64,000 bases of DNA, taken from positions 1 to 64,000 of the forward strand of contig BDIU01000358.1 in NCBI GenBank assembly GCA_002118135.1, given 5' to 3'. Below the pieces are notes generated by a model. It searched no databases and was not told where the DNA came from. It saw nothing but the letters and a program-made list of their open reading frames with translations. Shown piece by piece: positions 24,553-36,500 of the stretch. Source of the stretch: Trebouxia sp. TZW2008 (taxonomy: Eukaryota; Chlorophyta; Trebouxiophyceae; Trebouxiales; Trebouxiaceae). How positions within the stretch are numbered: the stretch's first letter is position 1; each line of letters begins with the position of its first letter. The position numbers and the translations under genes are program-made.

Positions 24553-27500
24553 ATGAATGCCAACAGAGGAGGAGGAGGCAGCAACAGAGGTAAAGGCAGG
24601 CAAAGCGGTGGTCAACATGACGGTGGTCGAGGCAGAGGGCGCGATATGAACCGAAGCAACTCAGATCGCAGAGGATCAGGATCGCGTGACACCGCCTCAG
24701 CAAGCTTTCCGCCTGGCTTGGGCCATTTTGTTTCAAGCAACAACGCTAGAAGCACACAAGCACAAGCAGACGGATGGGGTATGCCATCGACGGACGGTTG
24801 GGGCGACGCTGAGGACGCACAACAGAGTATCCCCACCAGAGGCCAAGCCGTTCCAGATGCTGATCAGCGTGCTAGAAGCTACAATGACGCTGGGTCTCAT
24901 GGCTCCAGAAACAGGAGATTCAGCCGTGACAGGCCCTCTCCACAAAGGCCTCAGGGACAGATTCCACAGAACTTTGAAAGGCAAGACTCAGATGCTTCCA
25001 GTAGGCACAGGAACTCAGGGCAACGCAGCTCAGGCAGAAACTCTTATGGCTCCTCAAATGTGCAAGGCAATGTAGTTCCTATACCCAGCAGGTACTTTAA
25101 CACACCAGATGGTCCTGCCAGGCTTTACAGTAATGAGCAGCAAGCAGCAGGACAGCAGAGGTCAGGAAACAGTAGGCTCAGACATGATAACAGTACCCCA
25201 GGTGAGAGCATTAACAGCAAAGTGTTCTTGCACCTGGACTCCTGCCGTCACTGCTACTCAGCATAGCATCTCTGCAGTCAAAGAGACTGCATATGGCAGT
25301 ACTGCAGTACTTGCATGGTTGCAGTCAGAGACAGCGTATGGCAGTACTACAAATTTGCAGGGCTGAGTCAGACGCTGCACATGACCAAAATGTGATGCAT
25401 GCATGGCTTTGTCCAGGTGCCAGTCAGGCGGCCGCTCCTGAGCGCACCAGGCATAGCGCATACTGGCCTCAGGATATTCTGCAGAAGGGCTTCAAAAAGA
25501 TGGAGCTCTTCCGAGGTGTCATCAGAATCAATGCAGGGGACAGAAGCCAGGCATACATCTCTTTGCCAGGTCTATCTGCAGATGTGTTTGTCAGGGTGAG
25601 CGCCGTATGCATTGTCTCAAGAACAACATACTGAATTAGCTTGCATGAGTGCAACCTCTTGCCAGATACTTTCCTGTGACTAGTGCCATGCACAAAACGT
25701 TTTTGAATGTGGAAGCATATCCATAGCCTTCAATGTCTGCTAGTACACAGCATGATGCTGCACCATTGCATGGTGGCCGCCAGCAAAGTGAGTTCACAGT
25801 AGATACTGTAAATGATAGCCTCGTTTAGCAGAACTCCGATGATGCCTTGACATGCAAAGACTGCTTGCAGGGTCTTGAGTCTCAGAATCGTAGTGTTGAG
25901 GGTGATGAAGTAGCTCTGCGCATCCTACCTCCTTGCGGCTGGTGGGTTTTCAAGAGAGAACAGCTCAGGGCAGCTCAAAAAGCAGCAAGCACTGCAGCGC
26001 CCAGTGATATACAGGGCATTGACTTGGGCACACGCACAGATGACCCCCAGCTGACTGAAGTAGCCACACCTGCAGGTCTTGGCCTTTGGTCCACTCAATA
26101 CTGCATCAGCAATGGTGTGATGATGTATACCTGGTCATTTGTGAGGGTGTTGAAAAGGTCTTTGCTTTGTAGCAAGCTCTCCTAGTGATGACTGACTAAG
26201 TGACAAAGCTTTCCAAAAGCGACGTGTTTAGTGACAGCGCATTGCTTTCTGACATCTTGTTTGTTGCTTGCAGCAAATGGCATGGAAAATGCAGCCAGTG
26301 GTGGGGAGGTGCCATATCAGTTTGCAGAGGACGAGGGTGAGATCTATTGCAGTAATTCAAAGCTTGCATACATAGCTGAAACTTGCAAAGATCATCGCAA
26401 TTTGCGTCATGGCAGCACATGCATGATGCATTGGCACTCTAGGGTTTCATGAGACTCTCCTCTGCATCTCGGGCTGACACATACATTTGCTGAGAGCACT
26501 GTGTGCTTGCATGTGCAGAGACCAAGGGTGAAGGTTCAGCTGCATCTGGACTCCAGGCCTTGCAGCCTGTTGACGAAGACAGCGTTTTTGAGATGTCAGA
26601 CATCAACTCATCAAGCACCGCGCCACCACATGCAGCTACAGCACAGTCACAAGACCTTGACCAGCAACGTGACAGCATGCTTGATGATACTAGCAGTCAG
26701 GCAAGGGAGTCTTCTGCCAACAATGAGCAGGAGCAAGACCTTGACAGCACACTAGACAGTGCATCAGTACTTGGCGTTCCTGAGTCACCCATTGAGTCAT
26801 CCAGCATGCAAGCAGCTTCTGGTACTACCCCGTCCAGTCAGGCTGACAGCTTCAGCTTGTCAGCAGACCTTGTGAGGAAGCTCAGTCTCAACCAGAAGCA
26901 GTCTGAGGCAGGGCAAGAACCACCTGACTCAACGCTGGCTGTGGGTTCAGCTCCCAGCACCACTTTAAGTGACTTCAGTGCTGTAAATGCTGCATCTGAC
27001 ACTGGACACCGCAACAGGAGTTCTGCTCAGAAAAGTGGAGGCAACAAAAGGAACAGCTATGGCTCAAACAGGTATGTCTTGCCTGAAGATTGAATGGCTT
27101 GCCAAGAAGCCGTGGAGTCTGCAACGACTGTCAATAACGCACAAGACCTAGGCTGAGTGTGTTGACCTTGTCAGCAGCACTCTGTCATTACGTTGCAATC
27201 AGTTGCAATTGATGCTACCCACTCAACAACTGCATCTGTGGCAAGTGCCACTGCTGCTGTCATGCTCATCACATGCCTGTGGTGCAGGCGGCGCTCTGTG
27301 GACAACAGGGACAATGGGGCTCCAAAGGATTCAGCTTGGCACGGTGCAGACTCTGTTGAGGCTGCTGTGCAGATCCTGAATGACCTGTGAGCAATGACCT
27401 CTGACCATCATCTGCCAACTCTTTGTGCTTGCCTGTCCCGTCAGCATTCTAGCGTGCAATCACAATTTGCATTCCTCTGACACGCGTGGCATGCATTGAG

Positions 27501-30500
27501 CCATGTCAACCGTCTTGTTTAAGGTTGGCGGTGTGCTGTGCTGAGCGCATCCAATCCAGGACTGTCCTGCTGTGTCTTGCAATCACACTGCAGCAAGTGC
27601 TGCATGTACTTCAGACTTGTGCGCTCAGCAATAGATGATTGCACGATCTTGATGCACATGCCTTTGCAAGACATCCCTTGTCAGTGCTGCTTCTAGCTGT
27701 GACCAATGCATGCCTGATCTCCCTCTTACATGCATGATGGCTGTCACCAACATGGTACACGTTGATCTTGATCTGCCTCCAATATTGCCCGTAGTGGTGC
27801 AGCATGCTGAAGACCCCCAGGCATGAGGCCCACAGCTGAAGTAATGGCCATCCCGAAGTCAACACAGTGGCAACAAGTCATGGGTCCACTTTCATGCGTC
27901 ACTTGACACACATGTAGCACATACTTGAGTTATCCTTGCATTGATGTTATCATTGCTGGTGCAGAATGCTGAAGTTCCCAGGCATGAGGCCTACAGCTGA
28001 GGTGGTCGCTATACTGAAGCCCTCGACACGGCGGCAGCAGGTGGTGGGCATTCTGAAACAGGAGCATGACCATGACGTTTTGGCACTGTGGCCTGCTGAA
28101 CCCCGCATGCCCAGAATGATGGTGAATGCTGCCAGTGTGCCTTTTGAGCTGCGCCAACAACTGCAGGTAAGCCTATCAGCTGTGCAGACATGCACTGTCA
28201 TAGTCTTATGGCTTCACATGGTTGTGGTCTGTCAATCTGGCAAGTGTTGCAGGCCTCAGTCAGTAGTAGAGATGCGTCGTCACGGTCTTGTCTCTGTAAA
28301 TGATTGTGCTGAGTGGCCTGCTGACCCTCGCATGCTCAGGATGATGGTCAGTGGTGCCAGCATGCCCTTCGAGCTGCGCCAACAGTTGCGGGTCAGCCCA
28401 CCAGCAGTGAAGAAGCTGTCATGGTCTTGTCTCTGTGAATGCTTATGCTCTCTTGGTCTGGCAAGTGTTGCTGGCCTCGGTCAGTTGTGCCGACATGCAC
28501 TGTCACAGTCTTGTGTGCTCAGTGGCCCACTGCCCACCGCATGCCCAGGGTGTGGTCATGCTGCCAGCATGCCTTTCGAACTCCGTCAGCAGCTACAGGG
28601 CAGCATAACAGCAGAGTAGACTTGAGCTGTCATGTGCATGGCTGTGCTGTGTGACCTGCTGACCCTGCATGCCAAGAATGCTGGTTAATGCTGCCAGCAT
28701 GCTCTTTGCGCTGCGCCAACAGCTGCAGGTCAGCCATGTCATGTAACAACCCCTATTGTTGCACTAAGCTGTATCTGTACCAAAGTTGGGGATGTCTTTG
28801 GCATTTGACATCACATCCCCATTACCTGCTGGTTGGTCTGGCAAGTGCTTTAGGCCTGAGTCAGCAATGCAGGCACACGCTGTCATGGTCACGTCTCTGT
28901 ACAAGATTGTGCTCTGCTGGTTCCGCACATGCTGGGTTCAGGCAGACTTGCCCTGTCATGCTCTTGTCTTTCTACATATTTCTTCCCTGCGGCTTGCTGA
29001 CCCTCACATGCCCAAAACGGTGCTCACTGTCAGCATGCCCTTTAAGCTTAGCCAACAGCTGCAGGTTGGTTTACAGGCAGTATCTTGTTATCTGTGCGCA
29101 TTGTTGTGCACTGGTGGTCAAGTGGGTGTTGCAGGCCTGATGTCATGGCGACTGAAGTTTGCAAGGGCTTTGCTTCTGTAATGGTGAAGCGTATGAGGCA
29201 CTGCCACAGAATCTGTCCCAATTAAGTCTGATGTTTGTGGCAGGTTTTCAGTGAGTGGCAGTGCTCCCTCCACTTGACAGAAGCAAGCTTAAAGCTGCAC
29301 ATCTAGATGCCTGGAAAAGGATCTTCTCATGTCTCCTTCAGATTTATGCAGCAACACTGCACCTTTCATGACTGACCAATGACTGACCAATGGACAGCTT
29401 GGTGCGCCGTGGCTTTGAGTTGTTGATCATGTACTGTGAATGTTGATATGTGTTGTCTGATTGTTAGTGTTACTTAAAAGTGTTATCCCAGTCCGTTCAT
29501 CAACTGAGCCTTTGGTTTGCGTATTGCACACCTGCAACTTTCTTCAGGCTCCACCTTGCATTAGCCTTGTATCCCTTCAATCTTGTCAAGATTTGGCCAG
29601 AATGCTCTGGTATGCATATTTCTTGTGTAAACATGTGCTGTGAATGTGTGTAGGCTGAGGCAAAAGATCAAAGCGTTGGGGCCAGGACCCTGGTGTCCGG
29701 CATCATGACCACATGGGCAGCTGGCAGTGTGTATCCCATGGCAGATGTCCGTTCTGCCCTGGGCCAAGCAGGTGAGGTGTCGTATACATGTAAATGGTAT
29801 GATAACTGCCAGCTACCACAATTGGCAATGGCGCTGTGTGATATACAGCTCATGTAGCATGCCACACCGCTTTGCTTAGGCTGGGTAGTTTTGACGCAAT
29901 GAGCAATGAGCTGCACAGGATTTTGGTATGAATCTGGCATTGCTTACAGCTTGCAGCAAATGAAGTCTATGCAGAGACCTATGCGCCCTCACTCAGTCAA
30001 GAGGTTGCCTGCTGTATCTGTGTTTTGAGTCAGAGCTCGCTCCTTCCCCAGACAGCGACCCTACTGATTGATTGATAAACTCATTGGTCCATGGTAGGTG
30101 AGCTGGAAGCTGAGACCCTGGCCTTGCTAGAAATGGAGGCTGTGAACAGCGCAGACTTCACCCCAGAAGTTATGGCCTGCCTGCCAAAGGAGAAGCCCTG
30201 GATCATCAGCCAGCAGGACCAGTCTCAACGCAGAGACTTCACCACCACAAGGTAACGGCTTTCCAGCTACCGAGGTATCTTGATGCTGATGGGACTTGGT
30301 CGCATCTCCTGACACCTTGTATGGTTTGACCAGCTTTCAATGCATGTTCACAGTTCCTAGCAAGCAAGCAGTAGATCAATGCATATCTGTCAAGCTTTTC
30401 CTTGCATCCTTGCATGCTCAATGGCAAGCGTTGGCAGAATCTTTTCTCACTAAATGCTTTGAGTGCAGATTTCGTGTCAATAAGCAGCTATCTGAAATCT

Positions 30501-33500
30501 GCGTTTTTTCTTTCTGCAGGCTGTTCAGTATAGACCCTCCAACTGCCAGGGACCTGGATGACGCCCTCTCCATTCAGCCCCTGCCAGGTGGCAACTTCCG
30601 AGTGGGCGTACACATTGCTGATGTAGCCCATTTCATCAAGTAGGCCTTGTTTCCCTGCAAGCGCATCATCAGTGCACTTTTGCTGCCTGTGTCAAGCATT
30701 TGTGCTGCGCCCCAGTGCCCTCAAAAAGTAAGGAGAAGCAGGTCGCCGCATCACGTAGTGTTTGCGTTCAGGAGCGTGCATGACCATACAATCTCTGCTC
30801 GCATTGCGAAGCATGCATCCTGCGCACCTGCTTTGTTGTTGATGCAATGCAACTTATCCTAAACCAGGCTGGCATCAATGCAGCGTCCATCAGACCCCTG
30901 TCGCTTTGACAAGCATCGCATGGCCTTTGCTGGTCACACAAAAACTCATTTGCTCTTCCCTCAGGTTGCTTCACATGGTATACCCACTGACTGCATGCTT
31001 TCTGTCAGCAAAAACTTTGCTCTTCCACCAAATCTGCACATAAAATGGTTGGCCGCATGCATGAGTTTGACATTTGAGCAGATCACAAGGCATTGCAGTA
31101 ATGCTCATATAATGTTGCTTCAGTTTCAAAAATTTGGAGGTGTTGGCTGATGTATGTGTCATCTGCCATCTTCAGGCAAGGCAGCGCACTGGACGAGGAG
31201 GCACAGGCCCGTGCCACCAGTGTGTACTTGGTGCAGCGGGTCATCCCTATGTTGCCTCGCCTCCTGTGTGAAGAGCTGTGCAGTCTGAATCCAGGTCAGC
31301 CTTAGCATGCGTGAGACAGGCCAAGTACAAGGAACTGGGTTTTTTGTACTGTGTATGCTGTTGTAGCATGTCACAGTGTGCATGGCCTAAGCAGCACAAC
31401 GTCGCAACAAATGTTCTTTGTGCACTGCCACATGGTGGCAGCCTGTGCCTTTGCTGATAGCGTGACTGTCCAAGGCTTTCTTACCGTTCTGTCTGGCTTT
31501 GCTGTACAGTCTGTTATCAAACCTGCACAGAGTAGCTAGACTCTCAGGCATGACCTTTGGTGCAGACAGTCATCTTTCAGGTCTCATTGGTGACCATCAA
31601 TAGCAGGAAGCTCACTTTCTGAATTTTGATGGTGGACTAGTGAGAACTCAATACTTTGGCTGACTGACTAAGGCTGTGTCAGGAGTAAAAATTTGCCATC
31701 AACATTGTATGCCCAAGCTACGTGCGCATATGCTTAAGCACCTGAAAGCAGATTGCCATTGCCCGGAGCAGCAGGCTTGCGGATGGATCTATAAAACAAT
31801 GCATTCCAGCGTCAACTGGACAATCCTACGCTGGGATGAGCCAAGCAGCCAGCCAACAGCATCTCCAAGGTTTGTGTCCCTTTACCCCAAATTTGTGCAT
31901 CCAATGTTGCAAATACAGGGGTGGAGAGGCTGTCTTTCTCCCTGACTTGGGATCTGACCACTGAGGGCGAGGTTCTGGCTCTGTGGGCAGACAGAAGCAT
32001 CATCGAGTCTTGCATCTTTCAGCAGAAAATCTGTCAAAGTGATGCACCTGCGGGGGTGCAGACGCTGTCCTCTCCATTTTTTAGAGTTTTGACCCCTGAG
32101 GGCAAAATTGTGCTTGGTCCAATTCGCAGGCGCAAGCATCATCATGTCCTGCATCAAACTGGCCGATGTCCATGCTCAGTCTTTCAACATTAGCACATCA
32201 ATCTAGCGGTGATTGTGTGCAGGGGTGGAGAGACTGTCTTTCTCCATCACTTGGGATTTGACACCTCAAGGCAAAATCTTGGCACAATGGGCAGGCAGGA
32301 GCATTATCAAGTCTTGTGTCAAGCTGGCATATGGTCATGCTCAGGAGATGATTGAGGGCAAGTTTGCAGGGCTGCAAGGGCAAGAGCCCCCTGGTGTGGA
32401 GCTGCATGGCTATCAGTGGTCTGAGGTGTGTCCATGAGAGCAATATCAAGCTCCAGTCGTCAAGCTAAATCTCTGGCATGGCCGTTGGTGATATGAAGTA
32501 TGTCTGCTCAAATTGTATCAATTCTCAAGTTGCATGGCCATCAGTAATGTGAGGTATGTCCGTAAGCGACGTCAAGGTCAATATCTGAAGATTCATGCCA
32601 GGCATTGGCTATCAATGGTTTAAGATGTGTCTGTAAGCATGACACCAGTCCCAGAGTTTGAGCTAGACGTCTGTCATGGCTATGAATGGTCTGAATTCTG
32701 TCTGCTTGAGTGGTATCAGATTGCCGTTGTCATGTTGCATGTATGGCACAGCTATATTGTATGTACACATGAGACTCCAAGTTCCAAGCCTGGAGTCCCA
32801 TGGTTGTCATGGGCATCCTGCTGTCAACATGCTACAGATTTTTCCTTACCATGTGACCAGCAAAAGTGGTAGCAGCCTTGTAGAAACATCACTGAAAGTG
32901 GCTTAGGGGTGTGCGACAGGGTCTGATAAGGCAGCATCATTGAGCATGACTGCTTGCTGGCGTGGTCAAGCGCCTTGACTACGGCTTCGTCAACTGCGTT
33001 TCTGCTGATTGATGAAAAAGAAATCAAGGCGTTTGGCATATGCCTGAAGTCAGTTTATCTGCTTGCTGAACCTGCCTCCTTCTCATCCCGTCCTGCCTGT
33101 CTGCACTGAAAGTGACATGGTCTGAACATTTAAGGCTGCAGGCTCAATTGCTGCTGTCAGCGTGTCAGCAAAAGCAGTTGCTGCCTTGGTGGCCCAGGCA
33201 TGAGTTTGGTACAGGCTTGCAACACAGGTTCTGAGAAGGCAGGTTCGTTGAGCAGCATAGTTGCTTGCTGGTATGGTCAAGAGCCTTGACTACATGTTTG
33301 TCAACAGTGTATTCATGCTGTGTGATAGACGAGTTTCCAAGGGTTTTAGCACATACCTGAGGCCAGCTTCCCTGCTTGCTGATTCTGCACTTCAATCATT
33401 CATGTTGCATCGCTGCACAAATCGAGGTATTGTCTCAATTTTCAAGCCTGTAGGATCACTTGCCACTGCCGACGTATCTTACACCTTGCTTTGTTTAGCC

Positions 33501-36500
33501 GACGTCCCTGTGTCTAGTCAAACGGAGTGAGCGTCTAGGGCTTATACAGCACATGTCTCATGTTTTTGTTGCATCAGGAGGTTGTGGACATACTTGAGAA
33601 GAGTTTTCCCTTGTCTGTGTCAGCCACGCACATGTTCAATACAGGTGGTTGGGGATGTGTTAGCGTTGAATGGCATTGCCCGCCATCTAAAGGCTGGGCG
33701 AGCTTCCAACGGGGCTTTAAGGCTGGACAATACCAAGCTATACTTCCAAATGGATGACAATGGCAACCCAGTGTCTGCAGCCCCATATGGTGAGTCACAT
33801 GCTCAGCCGCCCTGTGTTACCATGCATGTTGATTGACACTGCTGTGAGTATGAGTCTCAGCAACCTAGATTTGTCTGCTCAGACTGCAGGATAAATTGCA
33901 TGGATGCACTCCAGCTACATGGAAATTTGAATGTGTTTGAGTGTTGTGTGTGGTGGTGTCCTTGATTGCAACTCCAGCTCCTGTTGCTAGGAATGCACAC
34001 CGGCATGCAAGCTGGCATGTCGGCCAGCCATTAAAATAGATGCAGCTGGGCTTGCTGCAGATATGGACATGCTAGTTGTTATGCACACATTGCATTTCTG
34101 GTGTCATTGTCTCCGCCTGCAGCGTACCCTAGCGCCTGTCTGTTGTTGCCCTTTGGAGGTCAAGTCAACATTGCACATGGCAGCATGACTATGACTGACC
34201 CGGCATTTCCTGGCTGCTTTGCTCATCAATGTTCTGGGCCTGCAGTGCAAAGGGAAGCCGATCAGATTGCGGAAGAGTTCATGGCGGTGGCCAATGTAAG
34301 CATAGCCAAGATGATTTGCCTCACTGCAGTCTTCAACTCAACTTTCTGAGTCCAATTGAGCAGTAGCTGATTTGTCTCTAGTAACATCCTGATCAGACTG
34401 ACTTGCAATCTTGCAGTTCAAAGGGAAGCCAATCAGCTAGTGGAAGAGTTCATGCTCCTGGCTAACATGAGTGTGGCTAAGATGATTGCTGATGCCTTCC
34501 CAGAGCGGGCACTGCTGAGGCGCCATCCCCCGCCTGACGAGCGCAAGATTGGAGACTTGACTCAGCTAGCAAATGACCTGGTCAGTTGCCTCTGCACTAA
34601 TATGCCTCTTAGTTCAACGGGCTACGCTGTACCAACAGCAGCTGCTTTATGTCCAATGTCAGTTCATGACCTCTGAATGCTGTCAAACAGCCTGCATATC
34701 TGAGGTTGCGAGCCCTGTGTGCTGAGCGTAAGATTGGGGACCTCAATTGGCAGAAGACCTGGTCACTTGCCTCTCTGCCCTCCTGAATGTCACTTCAGTG
34801 ACTGTCTGTCTCCCTTCACTTCACTCAAACAGCTGGCTCTCTGCAATGCTCAAGTTCACTTCAACACGTGCCTCTGTGCATTGCCACAGTCCGGTGCAAA
34901 ATTGTCTTGTGTATAGAAGGCAGCTGCCTCAGGTCCACTGTCCCCATCACCTAGTCCTAGTAGTCCACTCAGCATTACAGTCTCAGTCCATGTCTGCGTG
35001 ACAGCACTTGCAGTTGGCGTTTCACAGCACAGAGGCTGCAACACCATGGAAGCCGCAGCTGCAGCTTCAGCAACAAGACGTCAGATGCTGACTTCTTGAT
35101 GCTCTCAATGACGACACTTGCATAACTCCGATATAAGCTGGTGTTGCAGAACAACTTTCATATCTGGGGTACTCGTCCCCATGACCTCTGTTTGCTGTCA
35201 AAAGGGATAAACCTGTTCGCTCGCTGTGGTCCACCTGAAGGAGGCATGAAGCAGACAAATCACCGTCCATGCCTCTGCTCATTGCTTGGTAACATATGTT
35301 GTTTTGCCAGCTGTGTTGCTCTGACAGATGCTTGTTTCTGCCAGCATCAGCAAGCTGCATGTCAACGCTGTGCTGGTGGCGTCAAGGGTCTGTGAGGGCA
35401 ACAATGCTGGCAAGAGCAGTTGCCTTTCCAATCCAATCAGACGTGTGAACCAGCATTGCAAGAAATACGACCATTTCTGGTTTGATCAAATTGCAGAGGC
35501 ATGCACCGCAAGGTTGGTGATGCCAATCTGCTCGGCACGCTGAATGCCAAAGCATGTTCTGGAGTCTGGTAAATATGCTGATGCTGCAGGGGTTATTGCT
35601 TCATGTGAGCACAGCAGGGTCCACTGCATGCAGCCTACAGAGCCTGAGGGCTATCCTGAAGCTGCAGGAAAATTACTTGCATTGCAGATAACAGCTAAGT
35701 TGTGTATCTTTTCTGATACTGCAGGGGCTTTGACTGGATGTGGGCACAGCTGCACCCACAGTGCACAGCCTGCACAGCCTCAGGAATGCTCTGCAGCAAT
35801 TGTCGCTTGCTGTGCTAAGCCATGTTGTGCTGAGCTTCACTGATCTGCTGCGAGTGGTCTTAGGCTACTTGGAATTTTGATGCTGCAGGGGCTGTCCCGT
35901 GACGTAAGCACAGCAGGGTTCATTGCGCGCAGCCTGCAGAGCCTGAGGAAGGGCTGCCCTTTCACTGCAGATATGTCACTTGATATCCTGAGTCTTGTTG
36001 TGCTCAGTGTGAGTGACCTGCTTTAGTTGGACCTGAAGCTACTTGGTGTTCTGATGCTGCAGGGGCTGTCACTTGATGTGAGCACAGCAGGGTCCATTGC
36101 GCGCAGCCTACAGAGCCTGAGGGAGGGCTACACTGACAAGGCTGTCATGGAAGTGGTCACCCTGTTGGCCACCAAGCCAATGAAGGTACAGCACCACCTA
36201 TAGCTGTTTAGGCAGGGTATTCTTGTATCAGCTTTCCCTTGCTGCTGCAGCATTACATGTGGTTGTCCTACATGGTGCTAAAAGTTTGACCAAGTAGCGG
36301 GTGTCTTCAATAGCACAAAGCTGTTCGATGGTCATTTACCTTTCACATTCTGCATGGTATTCTGACAATTGTAATCGTGTGCTGGCTACAAAAGGGTACT
36401 GACAACTTCGAGGGTCTGATCTGTTAGAGTGTGACATTTTGCATCTACAAATGCAGTGCTAACAATTTTAAAGAACTGATGATCCATTGCAACATCCACT

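Noticed and set aside
31919..32193. Open frame beginning like DIS3L2 exon 12
   Set aside because: It is a tandem copy: it diverges before the conserved [11 protein letters not shown] part and would not rejoin the next exon in phase.
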